64,000 nucleotides of DNA from JAHFUA01 sp963808725 (GCA_963808725.1 CAWEGO010000002.1:1116001-1180000), one strand, 5' to 3'; shown: positions 28,483 to 39,359, counted from the first letter of the stretch. Numbers and translations: made by a program. The notes: generated by a model from the sequence alone, not told the origin.

Positions 28483-29104
28483 GATCGCAACGTTATTCTG
28501 GGATGTGGGCGGCGTGCTCGCGACCAATGGCTGGGACCGGGATACGCGGCACGCGGCCGCCCTGCGTTTCGGACTGGAGGAGGCGGAATTCGAACAGCGC
28601 CATGAGGCCCTGGTCTCAGCGCTCGAAACCGGCAAGATTTCGCTGAACGATTATCTCGATCGAACGGTGTTGTGCCATCGGCAAGCCTTCAGCCGCGAGG
28701 AGTTCAAGGCGTTCATCTACGCGCAATCGCAGCCCAAGCCGGACTCGCTGGCGTTGGCTCGCGAGTTGTCGGACAAGTATTTGATGGCAACCATCAACAA
28801 TGAATCCCTGGAGCTGAATCTGTTCCGCATCGAGAAGTTCGGGCTCCGCGAAATGTTTGTGGCGTTTTTCAGCTCGTGCTTTGTCAGGCTGCGCAAGCCG
28901 GATCCGGCGATTTACAAGCTGGCGCTCGACGTGACCCAGAAAACGCATGAAGAATGTTGTTTCATTGACGATCGCCCGCTGAACCTGGAAGGCGCGCGGC
29001 AGGTGGGGATGCGCGTCATTCAATTTCAGGACGCGAATCAACTGCGCCGGGACCTGGCCGAGTTGGGAGTAACGGCCGCGCCGGCGGCCGTCCCGGCGGC
29101 TTAG
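28475..29104 (+). CDS. HAD-superfamily hydrolase, YihX-like sugar phosphatase
   Basis: 209 residues from a GTG at 28475 inside the end of tal-pgi. Motif I is FWDVGGVLATNGWD, motif II is in MATINNES, motif III Lys in RLRKPDPAIY, motif IV CFIDDRPLNLEGARQVGM. Motif I has DVG instead of DxD, as in YihX-type phosphatases, where the second Asp may be replaced. Its position between tal-pgi and zwf suggests a sugar-phosphate substrate. The last residues (AAPAAVPAA) are a low-complexity tail. Confidence 0.85.
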   Translation: MAEIATLFWDVGGVLATNGWDRDTRHAAALRFGLEEAEFEQRHEALVSALETGKISLNDYLDRTVLCHRQAFSREEFKAFIYAQSQPKPDSLALARELSDKYLMATINNESLELNLFRIEKFGLREMFVAFFSSCFVRLRKPDPAIYKLALDVTQKTHEECCFIDDRPLNLEGARQVGMRVIQFQDANQLRRDLAELGVTAAPAAVPAA

Positions 29105-29151
29105 CGCAAAGCGCCGTCAAACCTGCCGAGGAAAAAGGAGAAGAAGCCCCC

Positions 29152-30708
29152 ATGAGCGCAACCACACTGGAAAAGCCTTTGACCGAACCGGTGCGAGCGG
29201 AGCGCACGCCGGAACCCTGCGCCATGGTTATCTTCGGCGCCTCCGGCGACTTGACCAAGCGCAAGCTGCTTCCTGCCGTCTACACCCTCTTCAAGGAACG
29301 CCTGGTTCCGCCCAACTTCTCGGTGGTGGGATTCTCGCGCAGCCCCATGAGTGACGATGAATTCCGCTCGAAGATGAGAGATGGGGTGGAGGAATTCGGC
29401 GGTCCCGTGGACACGTCAACCTGGCAGAAATTCGCCGCCGGATTACACTACATCTCAGCTCACCCTCACCATCCTGAGGAATACGCAAAGCTCACGGCTG
29501 TGCTCTCGGAGCTGGACCGCGAACGTGGCACCGGGGGCAACCGCATTTATTACCTGGCGGTGCCGCCGAGTTCGTTCCAGCCCATCGTGAGGAACCTGCA
29601 ATCGGCCGGACTGGCGGAATCTGAAAAGGGATGGGCTCGCGTCATCCTCGAAAAGCCCTTTGGACACGACCTGGAAAGCGCGAAGGCCTTGAATCGCGAG
29701 TTGGGCAAAGTGTTTCACGAAGAGCAGATCTACCGCATCGATCACTATCTCGGAAAAGAGACGGTGCAAAACCTGCTGGTGTTTCGCTTCGCCAACGGCA
29801 TCTTCGATCCCATCTGGAACCGGCGCTACGTGGATCACGTGCAGATCACCGCGGCGGAGACGCTTGGGGTCGAGAACCGCGCCTCCTATTACGAGGAGGC
29901 CGGAGCTCTGCGCGACATGGTGCAGAACCACATGCTGCAACTGCTGACCATGACGGCGATGGAACCTCCCGTCTCGTTCGAAGCCGATACCGTGCGCGCG
30001 GAGAAGCTGAAGGTGCTGCAGGCGATCCGTCCGCTATGTGGCGAAGATGCGCCGCACTGCGCCGTGCGCGGACAATACGGACCCGGCATGGTGGAAGGCG
30101 AAAAGGTTGTCGGCTACCGCCAGGAGCCGGGCGTAAATCCCAACTCGAACACCGAAACCTTCGCGGCCGTCAAGCTGCATGTCGAGAACTGGCGCTGGGC
30201 CGGCGTGCCCTTTTATTTGCGGGCCGGCAAACGCCTGGCCCGGCATGCCACCGAGATCGCGGTGCAATTCAAGCAGCCGCCGCTGCGTCTGTTCGACGGC
30301 GGGCGCGCGCTTCCACCCAACCTGATCGCGCTCCGCATTCAACCGGATGAAGGCATCGCCTTGCGCTTTTCCGCCAAACAACCCGGTCCGGCCACGCACG
30401 TGCGCGACGTGACCATGGAGTTTGCCTACGCCAAAGCTTTCGGCATGGCCTCGGCCAACGCCTACGAGCGGCTGCTGCTCGATTGCATGCTTGGCGATCC
30501 CACTCTGTTCTCCACCAGCAAGTTCGTGGAACTGGCATGGTCGCTGGTCACGCCCATCCTGGAGGCGTGGAAGAAACCGGCGCCCGATTTCCCCAACTAT
30601 GCGGCAGGGACGTGGGGCCCGGCTGCAGCGGACCAACTCATGGAGTCCGGCCAGTCCTGGAGAGAGCCTGGGCAAACCGAAGCCAGCGCGGGCACGCGCT
30701 CTAAGTGA
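29152..30708 (+). CDS. zwf: glucose-6-phosphate 1-dehydrogenase
   Basis: 518 residues with GASGDLTKRKLLPAVYTLF (Rossmann GxxGxL type), the catalytic region RIDHYLGKETVQNLLVFRFAN and the C-terminal FYLRAGKRL. A good AAGGAG site precedes the ATG at 29152. It feeds the pentose-phosphate pathway with tkt, rpiB and tal-pgi directly upstream. No gnd or lactonase is in the window, so those steps are encoded elsewhere. The last 20 residues form a polar tail. Confidence 0.96.
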   Translation: MSATTLEKPLTEPVRAERTPEPCAMVIFGASGDLTKRKLLPAVYTLFKERLVPPNFSVVGFSRSPMSDDEFRSKMRDGVEEFGGPVDTSTWQKFAAGLHYISAHPHHPEEYAKLTAVLSELDRERGTGGNRIYYLAVPPSSFQPIVRNLQSAGLAESEKGWARVILEKPFGHDLESAKALNRELGKVFHEEQIYRIDHYLGKETVQNLLVFRFANGIFDPIWNRRYVDHVQITAAETLGVENRASYYEEAGALRDMVQNHMLQLLTMTAMEPPVSFEADTVRAEKLKVLQAIRPLCGEDAPHCAVRGQYGPGMVEGEKVVGYRQEPGVNPNSNTETFAAVKLHVENWRWAGVPFYLRAGKRLARHATEIAVQFKQPPLRLFDGGRALPPNLIALRIQPDEGIALRFSAKQPGPATHVRDVTMEFAYAKAFGMASANAYERLLLDCMLGDPTLFSTSKFVELAWSLVTPILEAWKKPAPDFPNYAAGTWGPAAADQLMESGQSWREPGQTEASAGTRSK

Positions 30709-30747
30709 GCTCTTGAAGACGGTCACGATTCCACAGGAGTTGCTGTC

Positions 30748-33466
30748 TCAGACACTGCGGGTCAGGGAAGATTCACGCTCCGGTCCGAGGACGTCGCGAA
30801 CCTTTCGCCCGAGGTCCGGAGGACCGAAGGGTTTCTGCAGGAACGGAGATCCGGCTCGAGGACGCCTTTCCGGTACACGGCGGTCTCAGCATACCCCGAC
30901 ATGTAGAGCACCTTCATCGCGGGGCGGAGGAGGGCCATCCGCTCGGCGAGTTCGCGACCGTTCATGCCCGGCATGATGACATCCGTGATCATCAAAGAGA
31001 TCTCGCCGGAGTGCTCGCCAGCGATGCGCAGGGCCTCTTCGCCGTGCCCGGCTTCCAGCACGGTGTAGCCTTTCATCCGCAGGTAATCACGCACGAGGAG
31101 GCGCACCCCATCTTCATCTTCAACCACCAGCAGCGTCTCTGAACCCTGGCAGTTCGTGGCGGGCGCGCCCGGCGGCTGCAAACGCTCGGGCGGAGCGTCC
31201 ACCCGCGGCAGGTACAGCTTGAAGGTGGCGCCCAAGTCCAGTTCGCTGTACACCCATATGTATCCGCCACTCTGCTTGACGATGCCATAGACGGTCGCCA
31301 GCCCCAGACCGGTGCCCTTGCCCTTTTCCTTGGTGGTAAAGAAAGGTTCGAAGATGTGGGAGCGGGTCTCCGGAGACATGCCAGTGCCGGTGTCGCGACC
31401 GACAAGACAACGTAGGAACCCGGCGGCATGTCGGCATGCTGCGCCGAAAAGGTTTCATCGATCACCACGTTGGCGGTCTCGACGATGAAGCGGCCGCCCT
31501 GCGGCATGGCGTCGCGGGAGTTGGCGGCGAGATTCATCAGCACCTGGCCGATCTGCCCGGGATCGGCGCGCACCCGGCCCAGGTCTTCGGCGGGGACGAC
31601 CACCAGTTCTACATCCTCGCCCAGCATGCGCAGCAGCAGATCCTTCATCTCCGCGATGATCTCGTGCAGGTCGAGGACTTTCGGTTCCAGCACCTGCTGG
31701 CGGCTAAACGCCAGCAATTGGCGGGTGAGTCCGGCGGCGCGATCGGCCGCCTTGTGAATTTCGCGCGCCCCCCGTTCCAGGAAGTCTCCCGAGTCGCGCC
31801 GCTCCAGCATCAGCTCGCTGTAGCCGATGATCACGTTGAGCAGGTTGTTGAAATCGTGCGCCACGCCGCCCGCCAGCCGGCCCACGGCTTCCATCTTGGC
31901 CGCTTGCTGGAGCTGCACCTGCATACGCCGCCGCTCGCTGATGTCGCGCACGATGGCCACGAAGCAAAGCACCTGGCCGGCATCGCCGGTGATGGAGAAC
32001 ACCGAAAGCTCGACCTCTTTTTCACGGCCGGACTTGGTCCGGATGCGTAACTCCTGCGCCTTCAGGCCGCCAGCCAGCACCGCCTGCCATTGCTCCTGGA
32101 AGCCGGCGTTGCCCACCACCAGGTCGGGGGTGTGGCCGCGCAGTTCTTCGATGGAATACTCGGTGAGCGCCTGGTGAGCGGCATTCTGCTCATTGAAGTA
32201 TCCCTCGGGCGTGAGGATCGCGATGGCTTCGGTGGAGCACTCCAGGATGCGGCCGAAAAGGTGGAGCCGCTCTTCCGCCCGTTTGCGCTCGGTGATGTCG
32301 TGATGAATACCGAACAGCGCACGGCGGCCCTGGTAATCGATGAGCGAAGCACTGCACAAGAAGTGTATGGCGCGGCCGCCGGTGTCGAGGTGCACGGTCT
32401 CGAAGTTCAAGCAACCGCCTTCCCGCAGGAGCTGCCGGATCCGCTCTTCGCACCGTGGGACATCCCGCGTAAGGCTCGTCAGGCTGCGGCCGACCAGCCG
32501 CTCCCTGGTAAGACCATAAGTCTGTTGTGCCTTGGGATTGGCTTCCAGGATCTCTGCCGTCTCGGCGTCCATGATGAGGATGACATCGTTGGCGCTCTCG
32601 AACAGGTGCCGGTAATCACGCTCGGAGCGCCGTAGGGCCTTGACGGCGAGATGATGAGCCACCGCGCGTCCCAGGCTCCGGGCGATGACATGCAGCAGGT
32701 CGCATTCCTGGCGAAGGAAGGGGCCGTGGTCGCGCTGGGGACGGGGTTCGGTGTAGAAGACTTCGATCACGCCCCGGCAGCGGTCTTCGACCAGGATGTC
32801 GGCGGCATGGCTCCAGGCAGTCGGCTGAAAATCGTCCAACACGTATTCCTTGTGGTCAAAGCGCACCCGCCCGCGGGTGATCTCCGGGAACTGCCAGCCC
32901 GAAGGGATGCGGGTGAGGGCTTCGCGGAACATCTCTTCCTCGCCGGTGCAGCTCTGCAGGGCTTCGCTGATCGAGTACAGGCAGTTGGCTTCCGTCGCGC
33001 GCTGGCGCACGTCTGTCACCAGCGCTTCGCGCGCCTGCTCGGCCCGTGTGCGCTCCTCGCGGATCTGTTTTTCACGCAGGGCGCGCTGGATCGCCGCCGG
33101 CAGGCGCGAGAGCCTGTGCTTGAGCACGAAATCCACCGCGCCCAGCTTGATCATCTCCACCGCGGTCTCTTCCCCCAGCGTCCCGGTCACCAGCACCACG
33201 GGAAGTTCGCGGCCGGAGTCGCGCACCATCGCGAGCACATCCCCGCCGTTCCATCCCGGCAAGCGGTAATCGCAAAGGATCAGGTCGTAATTGCCCGAAC
33301 CCAGGGCCCGCGCAAACTGCTCCGGGCTTTCAACCAGGTGTTTGTGGATTTCGTAGCCGGCCTTCTCGAGAACGCGAATGGAAAGCCGGACGTTGTCTTC
33401 GCAGTCGTCGACGAACAGCACGCGCAGCCGATGCGTTACCGAAGAGGAACTCGTCTCCCCTGCCAT
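30748..33466 (-). CDS. hybrid sensor histidine kinase with N- and C-terminal receivers (two frame breaks)
   Basis: About 905 residues once corrected, starting at MAGETSSSSVTHRLRVLFVDD. Order: receiver (phospho-acceptor in LILCDYRLPG), coiled linker, a GAF-like region (about 200-310), two PAS domains (about 320-430 and 440-560), HisKA (VAHDFNNLLNVIIGYSEL), HATPase_c and a second receiver (ISLMITDVIMPG). Two single-base deletions break the end: one near 31397 (SVATPALA should read SVRDTGTGMS), one near 30845 (DLRSCRNPSV should read DLPFLQKPF). The corrected frame ends at 30748. There is no membrane segment, so it is soluble. Both losses are in short G/C runs and look like sequence errors. Confidence 0.85.
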
Positions 33467-33733
33467 TGTTCGGAGAGATGCAAGTGATATGCCAGCGCAG
33501 CCGCCGTCAGCAGACCGTAAGTTGTTGCAGCGTCGAACCCAAGAACGCCTCCGAGGTGAGGCTGCGGAACTCTGCGTTCTCAAACAGAACAGCGTCCCGA
33601 AACAAAACCTGCGCCGCCCCACGACCTTGAGCGGTCGCAGAACCGCTGAGATCGGGCGAACGGATTAGTGCCTCCCATCACAGCCGGCCATGAGGTGACA
33701 CGGTACACTGTATTTTGACCGGGTGGTGCACTG

Positions 33734-36505
33734 ATGAGCACGGGAACCAACAAAGAGCTGTCGGCGAGCAAGCCTGGCGCTAAGGTTACCCACCCAGCGC
33801 ACGACGTACTGCGTTCAGAGCAGAGGCCTCTGGACGCGCTCTTCGCGCCGCAAAGCGTGGCCGTGATCGGGGCCACGGAGAAGGTGGGCAGCGTCGGCCG
33901 CAACATCCTGCGCAACCTGATCACCAGCCCCTTCGGCGGAACCGTGTTTCCCATCCATCCCAGCCGCCCCAGCGTGCTCGGGATCAAGGCCTACGCCAGC
34001 ATCTCGGCGGTGCCGGAAGCGGTGGAGCTGGCGGTAATCGCCACGCCCGCACCCACCGTGCCGGAGATCATCAAGGAATGTGCCCAAGCCGGAGTGCGAG
34101 GCGCCATCATCATCTCCGCCGGCTTCCGGGAGACCGGGCCGGAGGGCGTCGAACTCGAGCATCAGGTGCTGGCCGAGGCGCGGCGCGCCCGCATGCGCAT
34201 TATCGGCCCCAACTGCTTCGGAGTGATGATGCCGCTGAGCGGGATGAATGCAACCTTTTCCACCGAAACGGCGCGGCCGGGCAGCGTAGGCTTCGTCAGC
34301 CAGAGCGGTGCCCTGTGTGCCGCGGTGCTGGACTGGAGCCTGCGCGAGACGGTGGGCTTCAGCGCTTTCGTCTCGGTGGGTGCGATGCTCGATGTCGGCT
34401 GGGGTGACCTGATCTACTACCTGGGCGATGACCCGCGGACCTCCTGCATCATGATGTACATGGAATCGATCGGCGACGCGCGCTCCTTCCTCTCGGCGGC
34501 GCGCGAGGTGGCCATGACCAAGCCGATCATCGTAATCAAGGCGGGGCGGACGGAAGCGGCGGCGCGCGCGGCCGCCTCGCACACCGGATCGCTGACCGGC
34601 AGCGACGAGGTGCTGCACGCCGCCTTCCGCCGCTGCGGCGTGCTGCGGGTCAACACCATCTCCGACCTCTTCCACATGGCGGAAGTGCTGGCCAAGCAGC
34701 CGCGCCCCCGCGGACCGCGCTTGGCCATCGTGACCAACGCCGGCGGACCGGGGGTACTGGCCTCCGACTTCCTCATGGCGGAAGGCGGCGAACTGGCCGA
34801 ACTTTCCGCCGAGACCATTGAGGCACTCAACCAGTTCCTGTCGCCGCACTGGAGCCATGCCAACCCGGTGGATACTATCGGCGACGCCGATGCCACTCGC
34901 TACGTGAAGGCGGTGGAAACCGTCGGCAAGGACCCGAATTGCGATGCGGTGCTGGCCATCCTGGTGCCGCAGGGAATGGCCGAACCTGGAGAAGCGGCGG
35001 AGAAACTGAAGTCCACCGCCGCCGGCTGGTCTAAGCCCTTGCTCGCCAGTTGGATGGGCGGTACCAGTGCGACTCTCGGCGAGAACATCCTGAGCCGCGC
35101 CAACATCCCCAGCTTCCCTTTTCCCGAGACGGCGATCCGCATGTTCAACTACATGTGGCGCTACAGTTATAACCTGCGCGGACTGTACGAGACGCCGGTG
35201 CTCTCAGCGGGCGCGGAAGGCGCGCCCGGCCGCACCGCCGCCGAAAAGATCATCCAGGGCGCGCGCCAGCGCCACCGGACCCTGCTGACGGAAGCTGAGT
35301 CCAAACAGTTGCTGGCGGCTTACGGCATCGCCACCATCGAGACACAAATCGCCTCCAGCGAAGACGCCGCGGTCGAACTGGCCGCAAAGATCGGCTACCC
35401 GGTGGTTCTGAAGCTCCATTCGGAAACCATCACCCACAAAACGGACGTCGGTGGCGTTCAGTTGAACCTTTACGATGCCGGCGACGTGCGCCGCGCCTGG
35501 CATGCCATCCGGACCTCGGTCAGCGAGCAGGCCGGGCTGGAGCATTTCCAGGGAGTGACGGTGCAGCCGATCGTCAAGCTGGAGGGCTATGAGCTCATCC
35601 TCGGCAGCTCCATCGATCCGCAATTCGGGCCAGTCCTGCTGTTCGGCGCCGGCGGGCAACTGGTGGAAGTGTTCGAAGACCGCGCGCTGGCGCTGCCGCC
35701 GCTCAACACCACGCTCGCCCGCCGCATGATCGAGCAGACCCGCATCTTCAAAGCGCTCAAGGGTGTGCGCGGCCGCAAGCCCGTGAACCTCGCCGCTCTG
35801 GAGGAACTGCTGGTGCGGTTCAGCCAACTGGTGGTGGAGCAGCGCTGGATCAAGGAGATCAACGTCAACCCGTTGCTGGCGTCGCCCGAGCGTCTTCTGG
35901 CATTGGACGCGCGCGTGGTCGTGCACGGCCCGGAGATGACCGAGGATCTGCTGCCGCACTCTGCCGTGCGTCCCTATCCGGCGCAATACGTCGAGGACTG
36001 GACCATGAAGAGCGGCCAGCGAGCGACCATCCGTCCCATCCGTCCCGAGGACGAGCCGCTGATGGTGCAGTTCCACCAGACGCTTTCGGAACGCAGCGTC
36101 TATCTCCGCTATTTCAACGCCCTGAAGCTAAGCCAGCGGATCGCGCACGACCGGCTGATGCGCATCTGCTTCATCGACTATGACCGCGAGATGGCGCTGG
36201 TAGCGGTCCGAACCGATCCCACGACAGGTGCCCAGGAGATCCTTGGTGTAGGACGGCTGAGCCGCCTGCACGGCATCAACGAAGCCGAGTACGCGGTGCT
36301 GGTCGGCGATCAATGGCAGCGGCAGGGACTGGGTACGGAGCTGCTGCGCAGAATGCTGGAGATCGCCCGCCAGGAGAAGATCGGGCGTGTGGTGGGAAGC
36401 TTCCTGGAAGAGAACTATGAGATGCAGAGTGTCTCCAAGAAGCTGGGCATGAAGCTCGTGCGCGCCGTGGACGAGGCGCTGGTAAGAGCCTTTATTGATT
36501 TGTGA
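33734..36505 (+). CDS. acyl-CoA synthetase (NDP-forming) fused to GNAT acetyltransferase (Pat-like)
   Basis: 923 residues. The CoA-binding domain (FAPQSVAVIGATEKVGSVGR; IIGPNCFGVM) is followed by the succinyl-CoA-ligase-like region (catalytic-type His in ASHTGSLTGSDEV), an ATP-grasp_5 domain (VVLKLHSETITHKTDVGGVQLNL) and a C-terminal GNAT domain (about 770-923; GDQWQRQGLGTELLRRML). This layout is the Pat/AcuA-type protein-lysine acetyltransferase or ADP-forming acyl-CoA synthetase fusion. If it is a Pat, it would tune acyl-CoA synthetases by acetylation; if active as a synthetase, it makes acyl-CoA. It stands alone. Confidence 0.9.
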   Translation: MSTGTNKELSASKPGAKVTHPAHDVLRSEQRPLDALFAPQSVAVIGATEKVGSVGRNILRNLITSPFGGTVFPIHPSRPSVLGIKAYASISAVPEAVELAVIATPAPTVPEIIKECAQAGVRGAIIISAGFRETGPEGVELEHQVLAEARRARMRIIGPNCFGVMMPLSGMNATFSTETARPGSVGFVSQSGALCAAVLDWSLRETVGFSAFVSVGAMLDVGWGDLIYYLGDDPRTSCIMMYMESIGDARSFLSAAREVAMTKPIIVIKAGRTEAAARAAASHTGSLTGSDEVLHAAFRRCGVLRVNTISDLFHMAEVLAKQPRPRGPRLAIVTNAGGPGVLASDFLMAEGGELAELSAETIEALNQFLSPHWSHANPVDTIGDADATRYVKAVETVGKDPNCDAVLAILVPQGMAEPGEAAEKLKSTAAGWSKPLLASWMGGTSATLGENILSRANIPSFPFPETAIRMFNYMWRYSYNLRGLYETPVLSAGAEGAPGRTAAEKIIQGARQRHRTLLTEAESKQLLAAYGIATIETQIASSEDAAVELAAKIGYPVVLKLHSETITHKTDVGGVQLNLYDAGDVRRAWHAIRTSVSEQAGLEHFQGVTVQPIVKLEGYELILGSSIDPQFGPVLLFGAGGQLVEVFEDRALALPPLNTTLARRMIEQTRIFKALKGVRGRKPVNLAALEELLVRFSQLVVEQRWIKEINVNPLLASPERLLALDARVVVHGPEMTEDLLPHSAVRPYPAQYVEDWTMKSGQRATIRPIRPEDEPLMVQFHQTLSERSVYLRYFNALKLSQRIAHDRLMRICFIDYDREMALVAVRTDPTTGAQEILGVGRLSRLHGINEAEYAVLVGDQWQRQGLGTELLRRMLEIARQEKIGRVVGSFLEENYEMQSVSKKLGMKLVRAVDEALVRAFIDL

Positions 36506-36600
36506 TTATCAGGTGGGACAACTGACAAGGCCAAGTTCAATTTATTCTTTCTTCATCACCGAAGCAGGTCTCCTGTTTCATTCGTAACGGTTCGACACGC

Positions 36601-37210
36601 CTAAATTGCCGGTCCACCACTCAGACGAATAATCGTGTTGAGAAATGCATTCAGCTCCACGCATTTAGAAGCAGAGATCGATAGGTCCTTTCCCCGCAGA
36701 ATTCGGTTTGCATCTCGTGCCTTCGAGTAGTCATCGCGACATGTCCCAAGTGCGAAAAATTTCCCTAATATGGTAGGAAGGAGGATGGTCATGATCGACC
36801 GCCTCCGGTGGACCAGCAGGTACTTTCCGGTTGTGCCCCGCGATTCGCTGGATGTCTTCCCAATACGGAAGTAGCCAGGCCTCAAAGTCATACTGCGCCG
36901 CGTGGGGGTAGAATCGGTCATTGGGGCCGACCCACTCTCGCATCTTTGCCTTAGCATCGGCCGCACTAGCAAAGTCATTCGTCCCGGTGTACACGTCGGT
37001 CAGCGCGATGACAGCCTCCGCTGGTGAAGGCCCGATATTTAACAGGTTCTCAACCACTCGGCGGAGTTTATCAGCCTTCGGTATCCTGCCGTCATACGGA
37101 AAGAAATCCAGCCGAGGCATCCGGCCGGGCAGCATTGATTGCAGGAACGTCCTCAGGTGGGGTTTGAACGCCATCTCGGTCTTTCCCTCCACCAGGATAG
37201 TGATCTTCAA
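36601..37210 (-). CDS. DUF4276 (TOPRIM-like) defence-type protein (frame interrupted at 36755-36759)
   Basis: About 202 residues corrected. It starts MKITILVEGKTEMAF; the VEGKTE acidic start and the later ALTDVY are the TOPRIM-like pattern of DUF4276/DUF4435-type nucleases. The frame reads YHIREIF then stops; deleting one T from the run at 36755-36759 (minus strand) continues ALGTCRDDYSKARDANRIL...LSGGPAI to 36601. Its start overlaps the ATPase end by 4 bases. With that ATPase it resembles OLD- or PARIS-like two-gene systems, in which an ATPase restrains a TOPRIM effector. Lower GC than neighbours suggests acquisition. Confidence 0.75.
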
Positions 37211-38380
37211 ATGCGTGCCCCGATGCGCCCCGTGCGCCAGAGTTCGTCAAGAGAATATTCCTTCAGCCATTCATTGAGATCGAGTTGGTCCGCCCAAGTC
37301 ACACTGGTCATCCCATCTTCCGTTGAGTTCATCAACAGTACTTCTTTGGGCTCAAGGAATCGAATGAGTCGATCCGAGTGTGTGGCGACCACTAGCTGCG
37401 TACGTCTAGAAGCCTCTCGGAGGAGATCAGCCAGCAACCTCAACAGCTCTGGGTGAAGGCTGACTTCCGGCTCGTCCAGCAGAGTCAGAGCGGTCAAGCC
37501 TGGACTCTGAAGCAAGGTCGCTAGCCACAAGAATCGCAATGTACCTTCAGACAGTTGGTTCATGTAAAGCGGTTTATAAAACCCGCTTTCACGCCACGCA
37601 AGGGCGAGAGTACCCGCTGCCACCGGCGGAAAATCAAGGCGGTCAAACTGCGAAAAAGCTGTGCGAAGCGAGTCCTCGATTGCCTCGAATCGATGCCGCT
37701 CGGTTTCCCTGAGGTAGAACAAGCAAGACACCAGTTCTTCACCGTTCCTGCCAGGAAGCGTTGCGGGCTGCATGGGCTGAGGCAGCCTCACCGGAGAACG
37801 CGGATCGACATTTAATACATGGTAGAAGGTTGACGAAGCTAGCCGGTTCCGAAAATCCTCTGGATCACGAAACATTTTAGGCACTTGGGCCAAAGAGGTC
37901 TCAAGAGGATTATGCTCCCAGTTTGGCCGCACCAGCTTTTGCCGGTCAGGTTCGAAATACTTTATGTCGGGACCGTGCGAGTCAATATGCAGGAAGGGTG
38001 GTGGTTGGGGTTTGCGCTTCTGTGTGAGAGTTTCGTCTTCGATAACGTAGGCGACGCCTTGGGGCCGCAGGCGCAGCGAATACTCCAGCGGCTCGTAATG
38101 TGGAACCGACATACAGATTCCGAGATGCAGATTCTTTTGCACGGTCGTAGGTAAGCACGCTATTCAAGCCGGATAGATCGGTAATGGAGGTACTCAGCTT
38201 GCCCTGAGCAGAATTGGCCAAGAGGGACATCACTTCCAGGACCAACGTCTTCCCGATGCCATTCGCGCCGATCATCACACAGAGGGGACGCAACGGAAAC
38301 TTGACGTCGTAAAGACGACGAAAGCCTTGAATCGTTAGATCGTTGAAGCGTGTAGAGGAAAACTCTGGTGAGGGACGCAT
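37207..38380 (-). CDS. AAA ATPase of a defence-type pair (frame interrupted at 38135-38138)
   Basis: About 390 residues corrected. N-terminal FNDLTIQGFRRLYDVKFPL and Walker A MIGANGIGKTLVLEV; Walker B LTLLDEPEVSLHPELL and the signature-like end LVVATHSDRLIRFL. Of the ABC/SMC-like OLD and AAA_21 group. The run TTTT at 38135-38138 (AAAA on the coding strand) shifts the frame; shortening it by one joins TYDRA to KNLHLGICMSVPH without loss. It lies directly upstream of and overlaps the DUF4276 gene. Confidence 0.78.
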
Positions 38381-38481
38381 GTTTTGTTTCCCCTTGCCCT
38401 GATATCTTCGTCTTCAGGACGGCTGCTCACTACGCTCTAATAGCATACCAACGCTGGATCTCTACACCGTCTAGTTGACTC

Positions 38482-39003
38482 TCACTTCTTCGCCGTAGGC
38501 GGCAGGTGTCCGCTGAGCCGCAGGTAGGTGGCTTGCTGCGAATAGTGGTCCGCCCAGGCCGCGGCCAGCCTCAGGATCGCCGCCGCCCGCGAAGCCTTCT
38601 GCTCTCGAAACAGCGTGAGCGTCTCCCCCAGATTGGAGTCGTCGAGTTTGGCGAGCGCCGTCGTGCAAAAATCGAACGAAGACTTCATCCGCTCCACCAG
38701 CTTGTCCTTGGGGTCAGTGTCGCTGACTTTAGGGAGCTCGGGCGCGGAGACGCCGCCAATCTTCGAACAGAAAAGATAGTTCGCCTCGATGATGTGAAGC
38801 GTGAGGTGGCCGAAGGTCATCTGGTCCGGCGTGGCTTTGAAGCCGTATTTATCGGCGGGCATCTCTTCGGCGGCCGCTACCATATTCTTGCTGCGTCCCG
38901 GCAGGGTTTCGCGGATAGCCGTGGCGACCGGGTTCTTTTCCTGGGCGAGCAGCGCAGGACACCACAAGCTCGCCAACACAAAAAACCACGTAAGTTTTCT
39001 CAT
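38482..39003 (-). CDS. secreted DinB-family protein
   Basis: 173 residues from the ATG at 39003 with a signal peptide (MRKLTWFFVLASLWCPALLAQ). The mature part follows the DinB pattern: GHLTLHIIEANYLFCSKIGG, AAAILRLAAAWADHYSQQATYLRL, with His residues for a metal site. Exported DinB proteins are common in Acidobacteriota; function unknown. A pair of GTGA-N6-TCAC operators lies 109-144 bases upstream, between it and the divergent Crp-type regulator. Confidence 0.8.
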   Translation of the reverse strand: MRKLTWFFVLASLWCPALLAQEKNPVATAIRETLPGRSKNMVAAAEEMPADKYGFKATPDQMTFGHLTLHIIEANYLFCSKIGGVSAPELPKVSDTDPKDKLVERMKSSFDFCTTALAKLDDSNLGETLTLFREQKASRAAAILRLAAAWADHYSQQATYLRLSGHLPPTAKK

Positions 39004-39111
39004 GTGCCCTCCGGGAGGCAGTGTTATAGACCGGCGACGGCAGGATTGCAACCCGGCCACGCCGACAGCGACCGAATCCGCCAAGAAAGGTGGCCTGGGA
39101 GCGTCAGCATC

Positions 39112-39125
39112 GTGACTTCTATCAC
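39112..39125. promoter_or_regulatory. Crp/Fnr-type operator, site 1
   Basis: GTGACTTCTATCAC: GTGA-N6-TCAC, a half-site pair like Crp (TGTGA-N6-TCACA). Its centre is 22 bp from site 2, two helical turns, which suits cooperative binding. It lies in the 356-base gap between the divergent secreted DinB gene and the Crp-type regulator. Confidence 0.6.
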
Positions 39126-39133
39126 CGTAAAAC

Positions 39134-39147
39134 GTGATGGGCATCAC
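39134..39147. promoter_or_regulatory. Crp/Fnr-type operator, site 2
   Basis: GTGATGGGCATCAC, a perfect palindrome of GTGAT and ATCAC, followed by A. Together with site 1 it may allow autoregulation of the regulator at 39360 and control of the divergent gene. Apart from these sites the 39004-39359 gap shows nothing clear. Confidence 0.65.
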
Positions 39148-39359
39148 AGCGCGTCTTGCACCTGTGGTTCCACACTGGCAATCGAGCACAGGTGGTCAGG
39201 CCGGCTCTTTGTGAGCTGGCTTGAAGCCTTGACGGTGGCTTCTTGTGTCGGTTCTTTGAGACCCCACACTCTGAGGGATTAGACAGGGAGCCACCGATAG
39301 ATCACACCGCCGCGCATAGCCGGTGGAGTGGGAGTGGCCTCTCGATGGAGGAAGTAGCC

